In this document: positions 27,901 through 41,658 of the stretch, piece after piece | Position numbering within the stretch: position 1 is the stretch's first letter | Layout: every line of letters begins with the position of its first letter | Origin: Oxyruncus cristatus | Lineage: Eukaryota; Chordata; Aves; Passeriformes; Cotingidae | DNA length: 64,000 nucleotides | Assembly: GCA_013399855.1 (NCBI GenBank) | Contig: VXAY01002371.1 | Coordinates: forward strand, 2,164,883-2,228,882 | Direction: 5' to 3' | Translations under genes and position numbers: made by a program | The notes under the pieces: model-generated | Told to the model about the DNA's origin: nothing | The model's database searches: none | The model's input: the letters and a program-made list of their open reading frames with translations, nothing else

Positions 27901-30900
27901 TCAGAGAGAATAGAGTTAATAACCCTTAATTTTAGCTTCTAATTCCTTCAATAAGTAACTAATATTAATTTAGAAAAGTGGCTGAAGCTGGCCATTGATT
28001 GTATTACCTTGCAAATCTAATTTTATCTCTTTTCTAAAATGTTCTAAATTGTGTTATGATGACCTTTAAATCTTTCATATAGCTCTTATAATTAAAGGAA
28101 AAAACAGGATAAAAAATGGAACGATGGAAATATTTTTATACCCTAACATTTGTGGAAAAAATGAGGTGCAGAGAAGTAGAAATGTGATAGAGTAGCTTGT
28201 GGTAGAGTAGGTTCACTTTAACCTACTTTTGTTCACTTGCCATCCTTATCCTGCCCTTATACTATCACTAGACCATGTGACATATCTACATTGCCTTTGT
28301 CCACCCTGAGGTTTTTCAGAACCTCTTCCTCTAGCAAGGTGTGTCTCGCAGGGCTGTAGTGAAAGCCAGGAATGCAGTGCTGCCCAAGCCAGCTCCAGAC
28401 AAGGCTCCACGTGAACCACCATCCGGCTTGCTGCTTTTGCTGATACTGTCCCATCCAATCAAGTGCTTTTAAAATTAGTAAGAGGATGTAATAAAAGCAT
28501 GTAAGTGCTCTCTGTAAAAGAGGAAAACAACTGGGAAGCCTTTGATCTTTGGTTTTAAAATTTTCCCCTTATAATTGTGTATTGAAGCAACCATTTGAAG
28601 CCTGGCAGGAGCATGCTAGGGTCCTTTAAAAAGCTGTGAAAGAGTCTGCCTATGTCTGCTTCTTTTCCCCCCTCCAGTTTGCTTAAAAACTGTGATTGCT
28701 TAAACAGATTGCTCAAAGAGTGATTGCTTAATGAGACCTTTTGCCTCAAATGATTTTTTTTTTGACAGCCACAAAACCCTAACTTACATTTGGTTTAGGT
28801 TGAGATTGGATCACAGCCTGGTACTTTAGTAAAGAAGGTCAAACATGCTGAAAACCTAATATTCTCTTGGATGCAGCAGTACATTAAAAAAAAAAAAAAA
28901 ATCCAAGCTATGCTGGATGTGACCTCAAATCTTAGGGTTTACACAAAGTGTAAACCATTCGAGGTGGTTGGTGCACCCTGGCTGCCCGTCACTCACCTTT
29001 CATGCGCTTCCTTCTTAACTGTTTATTTCATCAATTGTCTGAACACTTAAACCAGCAGAAGAGACCAGGAGTGTGACATCCCTCGTGGAGTGGGAAAGGG
29101 CAGGAGGGGAAAGAATGAAGTCGGGAAGACAGCTTCTATTTATGAGTCTGTCTTTTGAGTTCGTAAAAGTCAGTCAAGAACGCATAACCAGCCATGGAAA
29201 TTATTTTAGCTGGAGCTGCTTTTGATGGAAAACATTTTGCATAGCTGTGACCTCTTAAAAAAAATGACAAATCCCAGTAACCCCCCTCTAAACAACTTGA
29301 AACTGGCCTGAGTACTGTTCGGCCATAGTACTGATATAGGTTTAATGTCATGCAATTAACTGTTGCAGAGGCAATAAATAAAAGATGTATTACCTCATAC
29401 TATCTATTTTAGTCATCAAATAATAAATTTTGTATAGTATCCTTTTTCACCTGTGCAGGAAAAAATTCAGAAGACAGCCTTCAAAGAAAAGCCTTCACGT
29501 GAAGATGATGGGCTGCTCAAAATCACAGGGAACAGCTGCTGTTGTTCCATTCTCAGTACGTAGATAGTGTTCTGTACTTTTTATTTGCAAGCCTGAACCC
29601 CCTGAGAAATGGCACAGCTCTCAGTGGTAAAAGAACAATAAAGTAGCATTTTACTGTTGTCAAAGCATACCCTGAGTCTCAGAAATCTCGATTACAGTCC
29701 AGAGATGAATGATCATTAACATGCTTTAAATAACTGCTGTGTAGTGCTGTAGGAATTTTCCATGTAATAACAAATGCCACTTCTTGTTGATCAGTTGAAG
29801 TGCTTGTTTTCTGTACAGAAAATATATGTATGTCTCCCTTCTTGCTTTACAAAACAAGTATGATAAATTTTCACTAACCAACCGGCAGGCAGCCTTCACT
29901 TGCAATAATCTTATCCTGTAGTAGTAGTTGTTATAACTATTACGATTAGTAAGATTTGTTCTCATTTTAATAACTTGTAAAACTGCTTGTTTAGAGGTGA
30001 AAGAAAACTTAGGCCCAAGATATATTTTATATAGGTAGTTGCCTTGCCTACATTAGTGAGTGTTTTAAGACAGATTAAGAGGTAATACTTGTAGAATTCT
30101 GTGCATACAGGTTTTCTACTCACATCTAAACAATTTCCCCCCCGCCAGCTCTAACTTGGTAAGGCTTTCCTTTATTTTTCTGTATGAGAAAAGTTCAGTT
30201 GCTTCATATTTGGGGTTTTTTTGCCTTTTACTGATTTGCAAGAAACAGAACTTGCACTTGAGCTCAAGGAGGCTTCTCCAAACCAAAGATTTTTGTGGCT
30301 GAAAGGTTGAGAGAATGTGCTGAGACACCTCTGTCCTAATCCTGCCTCCTCCTGAATGAGGCACTTAACCTCTCTGTGTTCTATCTATAAAATACATTCA
30401 ATAATACTTAATGGTTTTACTGCCCTTTGAAAATGTAAAGTGTTATGTGAGTGCCAATTACTTTTATTATGTTCCCCCTGATGGAAGGCCTCTATGTATT
30501 TGTGTTAACTGGTACTGCTAATGCACTTTCTGGAATAATCTTTGGTTAACCAAGTGAAACCGTTGCAAAAAACCCCTGTGTTTAAGTCAAGGCAGACACA
30601 GTGACACATGCGAGAAAGTCAGGACTTGACAGCATTTAGCTTCACTAAGATTGTTTCCTGAGTCAGCCATGGGTTTGAGCTACAACACTAACCAGCTTGT
30701 CTCATCTCCAGTCTTTGTCTGAGCCTGGGAGAGCACAGTGAGGAAAAAGTCTTGAGCTTTGGACACACAGCCTGACCATCCACCAGCATAGGACATGTCT
30801 TCTTCAGGCAGTCAAATAAATCCTACAGAATAATTTACTTGTGCAGGTGTTCAAGGAGAACTTGCTTTCCCCAAAACTCACTGCAACACTGCACAACTAA

Positions 30901-33900
30901 AGGCTGGTTCCCAGGCTGGGCGTTACTGCAGACCCCCGGGCCAGCACATAGTCCATCTCCCTAGGAGCCTTGCCAGCCAAGCTGGTGGTGTGGTGGAAAA
31001 GTCTCATGTTTCTCTCAGGCAAGACATCTGTATTTCATAAAAATGTGGCAAGGGTTTGTCAGGAGAAGAGAATGTATCTCTGATTAGTGGCAATTGTCTG
31101 TCACCACCCCTGAAGTGTTTCCAGGGCCCTGAAACCAAATTGGGCTTGGTGCGAAGTATTGACTTTGAGTAGGTCAACTTCCACTTGGCTAACATATTTA
31201 CAAGCTTGCTCTGTCATAGGAAATTTGAAATTGGACAGCATTTCATAGATCTGATATATGCAGGATACACCTGGTCATAGTTTAGACCTTAGAAGTGAAG
31301 GAGACATTCCTGTACTGAACAAAGCATTGGCTATTTGGACCAGGATTGGCCTCAGGAAATTTTTAGGCTCCTCATCCTGAAAAGATATGGACTGGACAGG
31401 TCTGAAAAAGTATGCACTTTTTATGTAAGCAGAAAGCATTGAGTGAAGTTGTGATAACTTTACATATTCCTGGAAAGCAGTTGAAGTGGTTCTCATTTAC
31501 CGGAGAAAAACATTTTGGAATCATCATGGTGCAGCTTTTAAGTGGAAGCAGATCAGACCAGCTCCTAGAAATGGGATCTGAAATAAAAGTGACATCGCTG
31601 CAGCATCCTGCTCAGGGGACAGTGTCAGGTAGGGAGTTTGATTGGGATGGTCCATACGCCAAACTGGATGGCAGGTCTCATTAGGCCAGTTCAAGGAGGA
31701 TGGAAACCTCTGGTAGAGGAGAAGAGCAAAAGCTTGCCTGATCTTGACTTTTAGTATGAATACAGACTGTGAAAGCAGTACCTCATCATCCTTCTGACTT
31801 CTTGGGTTTTGCCCAAAACCACAAACATTCGTAACCTATATTAAGTTTACGCCTGTAAATTGTAACTGTTTTTTTTCAGAAAGAAGTTTAAAACCATTAG
31901 AGCTGAAAATGGCAAATGTAAAGTATAATTTTTAAAAGGAATTAACAGTAATTAAGAGCAGATGCTGTTCTCTCTCATCTCAATTAATTCAATTTCTGAC
32001 AGACTGTTTACACTTAGACAAGACAGTGTGTAAGTTTGGATTGGTGTTCTGCTATATTATACTTATACAGGCAGGAAAAATAGAGAATTGTGAAAGAGCA
32101 GGTAAAGTAGTTAGAGGCTCTTACAATTATGCCACAAGCTTTGTGTTTGCTTTTCAGACTTTCCTCCCCGGAACTCAGTAAATTGTAGCTAATTTTTTTC
32201 TGACCGCATTTACAGAAACAAAAGCAATGTCCCTTTAAAAATAATCGAAATAACGAGACTACTCTTTTAGCAAAATATTTGGATTGAAAATATTGAGGTT
32301 TAGAGGTCTTTGATCTTCAGTCTTCAAAATAAGTCTTGATTTAAAACTTTGGTGGTGTGTAAACAATTAGGCCAATATGCCAATATATCCTGCTGTAAGT
32401 GCCCTCAGGAGGGAGAATTTAATCAAAGTGTCTTATAATTTTGGTCTGTAGGTCTGTTGAAAGAATTAAGAATAAGTAGCATTATAGAAATAGCTGTGTG
32501 AATACCAAGGCTCAAGGAAATCAGTGTTTGTGATTCTCTGATTCACTTTTCTTTGGACTCTGTTTTGGTCTGCTGTTGTTGTGTACAAGCAAGGCTGTAG
32601 TCAAGGTGTGGGTTTTAACCACTCTTAAACTAAGAGGTTTCAGGGCTCAGCCTGCAGGGTTGCAGAGGCTGAGTGATCCATGCAATTTCAGAACAAAACA
32701 TCATCTTATGTGCTAAATAAATGCCTGGATGCTGTCTCACCACTCTGCTTAAAGTGGAGAGGTTGGACACCAAGCTTGTGGCATTACAGCAGGCACAGAT
32801 TTCACCACTTAGTCAAACAGTGGTGACTGAGGTATTGGTCCTCCAGTGTGCTTTAGGTTATGAGGAACAGATGCTGTTTTTCCTCTTTCTGGCTTTTGAG
32901 AACAGAACTTGCCATAGGAATTATTTTGCTGTTTGCCTTTCATCTACTCAGATATTTTTCTCTATACAAACCTCTCTTAATTTGGTTGTTTTGTTGGATG
33001 GTTGCTAGCAATTACGTTGCAGCACCCACCACTGTTTTCCTGCTGTCTTTGCCACCCTAATTAGTGTTTTGTTCCAAATGTTGCCTATTATATGACCATC
33101 ACATAATTGAGATACTGTACCGAATTGTAAATAACAACCTTTTTCTGTGATTGTTGCCACTTTTCAGAACACTGCAGTAAGACAGAAAAAAATAGTTGTC
33201 TGTCTGTGCAGATTTAAGATACACAATGTAGGAGTGTTCTGATTTCCCACAACATTTTGTGTAGTATAACATCCTGTTTTTTGGTATAGGAAATATTAAA
33301 AAAATTTATGTTACTATCAAGTTAAAAACTTTACAGGCAAGTAGGCAGGGCATTAGGAAAGATATAACCTTTGAAGTTCTATAGTTAGGCATATTTTGTT
33401 CAGCTTATTAATAAGTTAGCTGGAAAAAAAAGGTGTGAATAATGGTGATAAAAATTGTGGATGTTATTGACTAATGTGATGAAGACAAGAGCAAACTAAA
33501 AAACTGGAATCCTAGTCTCACTGTCTCTGAAAGAACATAGTTGAACTGGAAAATGCTCCAAGAAGGACAAGATTGTTTCAAAGGTGAACAGGATAACACA
33601 AAAGGACCATATTTGGCTTTGTAAATCCAAACCACGTATTTCTGGAGCCTGAGAAAACTTCCTGTAGAAGCATATGTTTCTCCTGCTGCAAGTTTTGCCA
33701 TAAGCATGTGCTATCAATTGCTATTGTAAATGGGATACTTTGCTAGATGGAGCTTCACTATTGCTTTTAAAACTATTTGTTGCTTTTACTTTACTTTCCT
33801 TCAAAGCATCTGGAAGCAGAGTCATTCTTTATGGCACAATGATGCTGATTATCTTGCAAAAATTGGCTGACATTTTTTTTTTTAGGTATCCATCATGGTA

Positions 33901-34265
33901 ATTAAGAGATACAGTATAAACATATAGGTTGGATTAGGGTTGGATCAGATGTAAAAAGGTTTCTCTGTCATTTGTCTTCACCTCTACATGACTGATTCAG
34001 AACAGTTTGAACACCCTGTAGTTGTGTCTTATGAATATGAGTAGAAGCTGGAAAATTGTGATAATGATTTCCAAATGGTAGTAAGGACCCACTGGAGGAC
34101 TTACTGTTGTAGGACTGAATCTACAATGATGCTGGCTATTGGGTCTCAGAGAATGGTAATTGCTAGAGAAATTGTTTCTGATAGAACAGAAAGCTACTTA
34201 TTTGGTCAAAAGTCACTAAGGCGAATGATGAATTTATTTGTTTCAAAATGGTTGGTATAATTTTA

Positions 34266-34294
34266 CACACATATATATATATATACACATATGC
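34266..34294. repeat. (TA)n/(CA)n microsatellite
   Basis: A short run of alternating acacac and tatata dinucleotides lies in intron 4. It is probably length-variable. Confidence 0.8.
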
Positions 34295-34962
34295 ATATGT
34301 TGGTAGTGGTTATTTCAGAGGACTGCAGCGTTCACAATGTATGTTAACAGTAGCAATAAATGAAAATCATCTGAGCTTTCTGTTGTTCCTTACTGCAATC
34401 AATCAATCTAGTGCATGTCTTCTCTCTTCTCAGGTTTGTAAGCTTTATTGAGTAATACTTCCACCAGTCCTTGTGTTGCCCTTGGGCAACCTCCCAAACT
34501 TCCAGCTTACAAAGAGATTTGCTCATACCTGTTGTAAATGGTTACTGCCTTCATTTTTTTAGGATGATAGGATCATATAATTTTGGATTCCCAGATCTAA
34601 TGCCATCCCTAGAGAGCCATGCATGCCACAACAGGGCTTTTAATAGCTTTTCCTCCATGGACCCACTGCTGCTTTGTGCTGTCTTATTGTCTGAAAGAGA
34701 GAGATTTATATCATATTGTCACTGATGCAGCATGTACTGCTGTTTTATATTAGAAAGAATAGTAAGTATAATTTGAAAATAACAGTTTTGTTTTCTACAG
34801 GTAACTTTATTTGCCACCTACTCCTAGCTGAGTACTCTGAAGACCATTCTAGCTTTTCAGAAGTTCAGATTTCCATATTCATATATAAAGTGTTTGTGGA
34901 ACAGTCATTGTGTTTGTTGTTGACAATCACTAGAAAATGCTGTTAATTTATATTTACTTGGG

Positions 34963-34985
34963 AAAAAAAAAAAAAAAAAAAAAAA
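34963..34985. repeat. Poly-A run of 23 nt
   Basis: There are twenty-three consecutive A residues in intron 4. It could be the tail of an old retroposed sequence, but I recognise no retroposon body in the preceding few hundred bases and see no clear target-site duplication. Confidence 0.85.
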
Positions 34986-36320
34986 GATGGAATACCCATG
35001 GCTTTTATTCTGTAAGTGTCTTTCTCCTGCCAAGCATATGATAGATGAATGAATTAGTGGCAATCTAGGTCTTGTGGGCTTTGGCCACATGAGGATTTTG
35101 ATATGTCTCATAATCATGCAATTGGTCAGTCGGGTGTATGGAGTTAGATATGGGTTACATTCAAACTGCAATTAATTAATTTATTAACAGTGAAGTGAAT
35201 GTCTTTCTTCTTCCTTAAAGCACAGTAACCAAAAATTTAGAATTAAAAAATATTTTTGAATACTTTTCAAAACTTGCCAGCATTAAAAGAACACTGATAT
35301 TTGAGAATGCTGTGCACAACAACACATAATTTCAGCAACATTAAAGTGCAGCATGCTCTAAATGATGAAGTGATTAATGATTCATTCATAATTTAATTTA
35401 ACCTTCTGTGACATTATTCTGAATTAACTTGCTTGAACAACACTTTGTCTTGAAAATAATCATTAAATCTTGATTAATGTTTCTAATGATAGAAAATTCA
35501 TGGAAACTTAATATGTTGCTTAGATAATAACTACTTTTGTTGTTAACAATGGCATCTCTTTTGTAGTCTGACTTGGAGCAGATTTAGTTTCCAGCATGAG
35601 CTTCTCTATGTTATCTTACTATGTTTTGCAATGCTATTCTCCTTTTCTTTGGATATTTACTCATTGCTGTCCTTTAACCCCTCTAGACTATTTAGCTTCA
35701 CAAAGAGTAACTAAATTCCTTTTATTTGTCACTAGAGGGCATATTTTTCAATGCTTTATTCATTTTGATGTTTCTCTACCATTCTGTCCAACTTCTCATC
35801 CCACTTGAAGGATGGTTAGCAGATTCAGGTAACACTGAGGTAATTCAACTTTCTTGTGCTCTCCCTGGATTTTTATCAAGTTCATTGTCTCCATTAGGTG
35901 TAGCTCAAACTGGGCTGATTTTTCTCCATCATTTCCAACTCCTCTTCATAACTGCTACTGTATAATTATATCATAGCTTTGTCTTGTAAATATGCTGAAT
36001 GTTCTTAGTTTTAAACTTATTTATGATGAAGCTAGTGAGTGATTTACTTTGCTTACATTATCAACCTGCTTTTGCATTATTTCCCACACTCCAATAGGAC
36101 ATCTGAATTATGATTTCTGTTTTTTTCCATGTCATCGTTAAAAAATTGTCTAGGGTAGAGAAGTAAACTGTATGTCCTTTCTTTAGAAACACTTCAATTT
36201 ATTATTACCCTTTTGCCATTCTGAGATATGTAATTTAAAATATTTTCATTCAGTTAATGTGTTGCATGTTTTTACAAAATCAAATGTCTCATATAACTGT
36301 CTTTCATCAAAACTGTTATT

Positions 36321-36490
36321 TCATAGAATTATAGAATGGTTTGATTTGGAAGGGATCTTAAAAGATCATCTTGCTCCAACCCCTTTGCCATGGGCAGAGA
36401 TGCCTTCCACTAGACCAGTTTGCTCTAAGTCCTGTCCAGCCTGGCCTTGAACACTTCCAGGGATGGGGCATCCACAGCTTCTCCGGGCAA
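36321..36490 (-). mobile_element. CR1 LINE 3' fragment, antisense
   Basis: The + strand begins with tcatagaattatagaatgg. It continues through 'ttggaagggatcttaaaaga', 'ctccaacccctttgccatgg' and 'cagcctggccttgaacactt', and ends with 'ggggcatccacagcttctcc'. This is the reverse complement of a CR1 3' end of about 170 bp. It is 5'-truncated and non-coding. Confidence 0.92.
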
Positions 36491-39055
36491 GATGTTTAGT
36501 TTTATCAACTTAACTAACTTGCTAGTTTTATCTACAGCAAGATAATAAACCTAAAGTGTCATCTAAAAAAGCCATCAAGGTAATTTGATAAGTTTTTTCT
36601 ACGAATTACGGTTGATGTACATTATTATAATTACAGACTTTTAAACCTGCATTAATCAAAGTTTGTGTTAGCTCTGATACCCAAGGTAGGTGTCAGGCTG
36701 ACTGATTATTTAATTCTTTAAACTATGGACCCACAATAGTTTTTTTTTCCATTCCTAGGTTTTTGAAATTTTCTTAACTTTGCTGAAATCAGAGTTAAAA
36801 TTCTAGACATTAATATTGTTGACCAATCCTTTTAGGACTTTTTAATGCAAAGCATTCACATTCAACTACTTTAAAAGATGTCAGGTAGTATATTTCTATT
36901 CTCAGCAGGCCAACAAAATATCACTGCTCTACAGTATTAGTGAGGTAGTTTATTAACATTATTTTTTACTTTCTCTCTTTAGTTTTTGTGCAGATTACTT
37001 GGCCTCAGTGCAACCTGAATTTCGTCTGTGGGGATGGGAGAAACAGAGCTAATGAAAAGGGCTTGAAAGGGGTTTGAGAATAAGTGTAGCAAAAATAAAG
37101 ACCCAGACAGTATGGAGACAAAGCAAAGCGTTTGGTATCCAGAATACTGTAGAATGAGCAGAGTTTTAAGGAAAGTGGATTGCAGGAAAGTATGCAGCCA
37201 TGTGAAGTGATGGCAATATAACTGACTTGTAAGGCACTGATCGCAAACTTCAGACACCACACCTGGACTTGTGTCCCTGCTTTTCTGTCATACTCTTCAA
37301 GCGTAGGAGAAAACACTGCATTATTATGTGTTGTCATCCTAAGGCAATACTTAAAAAGGAAACGTGGGGGTTATCATTGTTCTGCATATACTGACAGTTT
37401 CTTTCTGCCAGTTTTGTTCGAGTGCTGTAACTAATGCTTTGTTGTTAAGAATGTTGCTCTTTTAAGTTTCAGCTCTATTGTTAAGGCTGTTTGGTGACTC
37501 AGACAAATGCCATTCTGTCAGTCTTTGAAGTTTGGAAATTGTATTTGGTAATAAAGGGAAAATACAGGAAAAGGCAATTATTTTTTCCCCTATTGTTACC
37601 ACTTTCATAAAAACAGCAGGTAATGCAACTGTCTAAATTCACTTCTAGTGATTGATAGATGGGTTTTATTTCAGATCTATCAAAGCTGTTTCCTTTTTTT
37701 GAATGATTCTTTGTGAATAGATTGATTAACTCTCTCAGATATTTTCATTAAAAACAATTATATCAACAACTGTTTTACCAAACATAACAGTATTTTCTAA
37801 ATTATTGTGAACTGTATTTTTTTCTTCTCTACCTCTTCATTATTTGAAAAATATATTTCATAGCACAAAACTTATCTTTACAAACATGTGCCTTTTTTCT
37901 TCCTTTTTCTCAAGATGGCACTTGAGGGTATGTCATGTATATTCCTGAAAACTGACTTAGTATATACCTTTTTAGAGAGGACACAACACAGAAGGAAAAT
38001 CCTGCCATTTGCTGGGATGGTAAGATAGTTTGCCCTGTAACCTGTATTCTGAAGACTAGTGTAAATAATAATTACCAAATAAGAAAAAATATGGCAAAAT
38101 TCATATAATAATGTGTTACACTCATAACACTGAGGAAAAGATAAGTAAGATCTCTTTTAAGGGAACTTCTACACATTTCAATTTAGAAAGTTCCTTCTAA
38201 TTTCAAGGAATTAGTTATGCAAGGTTTAATAAATTGAACTATGCAATCTCCCCTTTGGATTGGAGGTAACATTCATGAAAAGTGGGAGACTCAAATAGAG
38301 AATAATACAATCTGTTCCATGTAGTGAACACAGGAAGGACCCCTGTGATTACGTTTTCATATCTACCTTCATCATTATTCTTTCGTATTAATTTTTTTAG
38401 TATTGTTATAAGCAATCTCTTCATTTTGCATTCATTGTTTCCAGTGTTTAAATACAGAGTAAGAGCGGTCACCTCCTTCCTCCAGGTGCTACATACCAAT
38501 AGAAATATAAAAAAGGGTTTCATCAGTGAATTCTGATTGTGCAGTGATCAGCATTTGCTTACGAGTTTATTTGAAATGCTATATCTGTGCCCTTTTCCAC
38601 ACAAGTACAGCACTTGCAGTATGGTGAATTGCTCATGAGTCTATAAAACAGCATTCCACCAGGAAAATTGGTCTGGGGTTAGCTAATTTAAGCTGTCATT
38701 TAATTTTGTAAGGCATTTTTCCATTTTACCACCATCATGCCCCAAGCAACGTGGCACCGGGGTGGACAGATGCCCCTTTCTACAGTGGGCACCTGGCTTC
38801 CCAGGCCATTGGCATCAGGTGTGAGGATACAGACGCTGTCCTGGCTCTTGGCTCTTGCTTTGCTTTTGGCAAAGGGTACAGCCAGGACACAAAGAGGGGG
38901 CTAGAAAGTACTGACTCTTCTGTAGGATGGAATCATTATTAGGGTGGACCTAATAATAGACAAAACTCAGTCCAAAATGAAAAGAGAAAAAATGTCTCTT
39001 TTATTGCTCTTTTTGGTTATCCAGCTTCAATGCACTTTTTAACCTGGTTCTCTGA

Positions 39056-39271
<216 letters not shown>

Positions 39272-40518
39272 TGAATTATTTACATTAATTTATTGCTTCT
39301 GCAATCAGATTAATTTTTAGCTTGTAATCATCTCACCAATACTGCAGTTTGACAGTACTTCATGTGTCAAGCAGGCTTGTAGTAGGTGAGACTGGAAAAG
39401 GAATTCTAAAAAATGTAGAAATGCTCTGGAATGTGATACTGGTCACTTATTGGACAAGTAACACATCTGAAACTCATTTGCTGGTTGAAGTTCTTTCTTT
39501 CAAAGGCAGCAGTAAATGTACTCTTTGTTGCAAAAATATAATTTAAATTAAAACTAAATACTGAACACTAATCACTTTAATTAAGATAGTTATTTTTGCC
39601 TACCTAAAATCTTCCTAGTTTTTCTTAGTTAGAAGAGATTTATTTAAGCAGCCAGCCAAAATTTTGGATGAAAATACTTAGTCTCAATTGCAATCTTACT
39701 TATTTATAGAGAATACATTAAGTTCTTGATTTTTTTGCATGAAAACTGGAGTCAAATATATCAAACACATACCTGCTTGCTTCCCTAAGCCTTTTCTAGC
39801 CAGTCTTGCTAATATGCTGTAGGTATTTCTGAGAGTGAAAAATATGCATCTCTGCTGTACAAGAATATCCTGGACTTTAGCTGGCAGTCTTCACAATAAA
39901 TACAGAAAGACTGATAATTTAAAATGTATTTTCTAGCTATCTTAATGCAAACTCAAGTTCTCTTTTTCTTAGTCATGGGAAAAATTTCATGAAAATATTT
40001 CAGTTAAAATTTTCAGGAAAAGTTAGTTAGGATATAGTCTTCTTAGCTGTTGGTACTCCTCTTAGTTGAAGATTGCTGCCCACACAGCAGAGTTGGCAGG
40101 AGAGAGCTTATGTGTGCACACTGATCACTTCAGGGCAGAGTTTGGCATCCTGTGGCAAATTGGGAGTGGAAGAAATGCTGAGCTAAGGAGACAGAGTATA
40201 CAGTGAGGCAGATAAGAGCTGGGCAAGCTTCTGATCTCATCACGTAGCTGCAGGGGCAGTGAGATACAGCACAGGAGTGGCAAGAGAAAGTCAAGGGCAG
40301 TGCCTCCAGCTACTGCAACCATTAGTTGTGTAAATGAATCACAATTCTTAATAGCAGAAAAACATCTTTTGATCAACTTGCTCTTAACTGTGGGGTGCTG
40401 TTTTCATGGTTGCCTTTGTGCAGTGTTAATCCTTTGATTCCCCTGTTCTCTCAGCAAAAAATCAGATTTACTTTTAGTATTTTAGTAAAATACAATTGAT
40501 AATCACTAACAGTATAAA

Positions 40519-40650
40519 ATACAATATTTTATACTAATATTTTATACTAATAATATACTAATAAATATTTTATACTAATAATATACTAATAAATATTTTA
40601 TACTAATAATATACNNNNNNNNNNNNNNNNNNNNNNNNNNTTATACTAAT
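40519..40650. repeat. 28-bp AT-rich minisatellite containing an assembly gap
   Basis: The unit starting aaatattttatactaata and closing atatactaat (28 bp) is seen at 40563-40590 and again from 40591. A partial, degenerate copy lies upstream. The array runs into 26 N residues (40615-40640) and resumes on the other side with ttatactaat. The number of copies in the genome is therefore unknown. Confidence 0.93.
40615..40640. other. Assembly gap (26 N)
   Basis: Twenty-six N residues lie inside the 28-bp tandem array. The break is most simply a failure to resolve the repeat length, so the stated size should not be read as the true one. Confidence 1.
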
Positions 40651-41658
40651 AGAGAAGTTTATTGCCCTAGGAAAAACCCTATTCTACTTGTGTAAGCACA
40701 TGGTCTGTGAGCTGTGGAACTACAGATATGTATAAAATACATTTTCATTTTATGTACAGAAAACATGTGCTCACCTAAATGTAAATAAAGTTTTCACAAA
40801 AAAACCCCAAACAAAACACAACAGTTTTAAAATAATTTTAAGTGCACATAAGAAGTTAAATGTACTACTTTAGGAATATAAGTGTAGTGTTTTATTGAAA
40901 ACTACCATAAGTTGCAGTATAATTTCCAAAGACCAAGACACTTTTTTCACATTACACAATACAGAGAGAAAAAACTGAAAAATTAAGAGAAAGCTGTAAG
41001 AGAAAAATGAAAATTGAAGATCAGACATAGCCAGAATATAATTTTTCCTCACTTTAGCTAAGAAAACATAGCCAGAGAAACACTTGAAAATTTGGTCTTC
41101 CTCAACTAAAAATCCCCATGCTATGAGTAAAATGGAGTTTGAGCAGTTTCACACAGTTTTAATTCAACTCTGATGGATTAAAGAAAACAACTGCATGCAA
41201 CTGGAACCCCATATTACTTTAGAGATCAAAAATAAATTAACTTCAAAATAGGCTCTTTGTTTTCTGACTTTCAAGCAAGACTTTTTAAAAATGTAGATCT
41301 ATTATATCTTCTAATTTTCAAATAATAAGAATCATGTTTCTAAGTCATCATATACTTGCCTCACTCTAATTGGTAGGAATATTTGCAGAAAATAAAATAA
41401 TAAATTACTTGACTCTAGGGAGCACTGATATGCTAACTAGTAAAATAATTGTTGATTTACTAGTTAATTAGTGCTAACAATATTTTGATGTGCTAATTTG
41501 ACTTAGGCAAATTGCCTTTTGAGAATGTTATAGGGCAAAAGTGTATTGTTTGTCAGGTTTGAGAGGGCAGGACAGACACTGATTAAAGCCTGTTTAACTC
41601 AGTGGAGTCCTTCAACTGTGTCAAGTATTTGGGCAAATACCACAGTATTATCAAAATT

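Noticed and set aside
34560..34985. Possible processed pseudogene ending in the 23-nt poly-A run
   Set aside because: The upstream sequence matches nothing I recognise, no long frame leads into the tail and no target-site duplication is seen.
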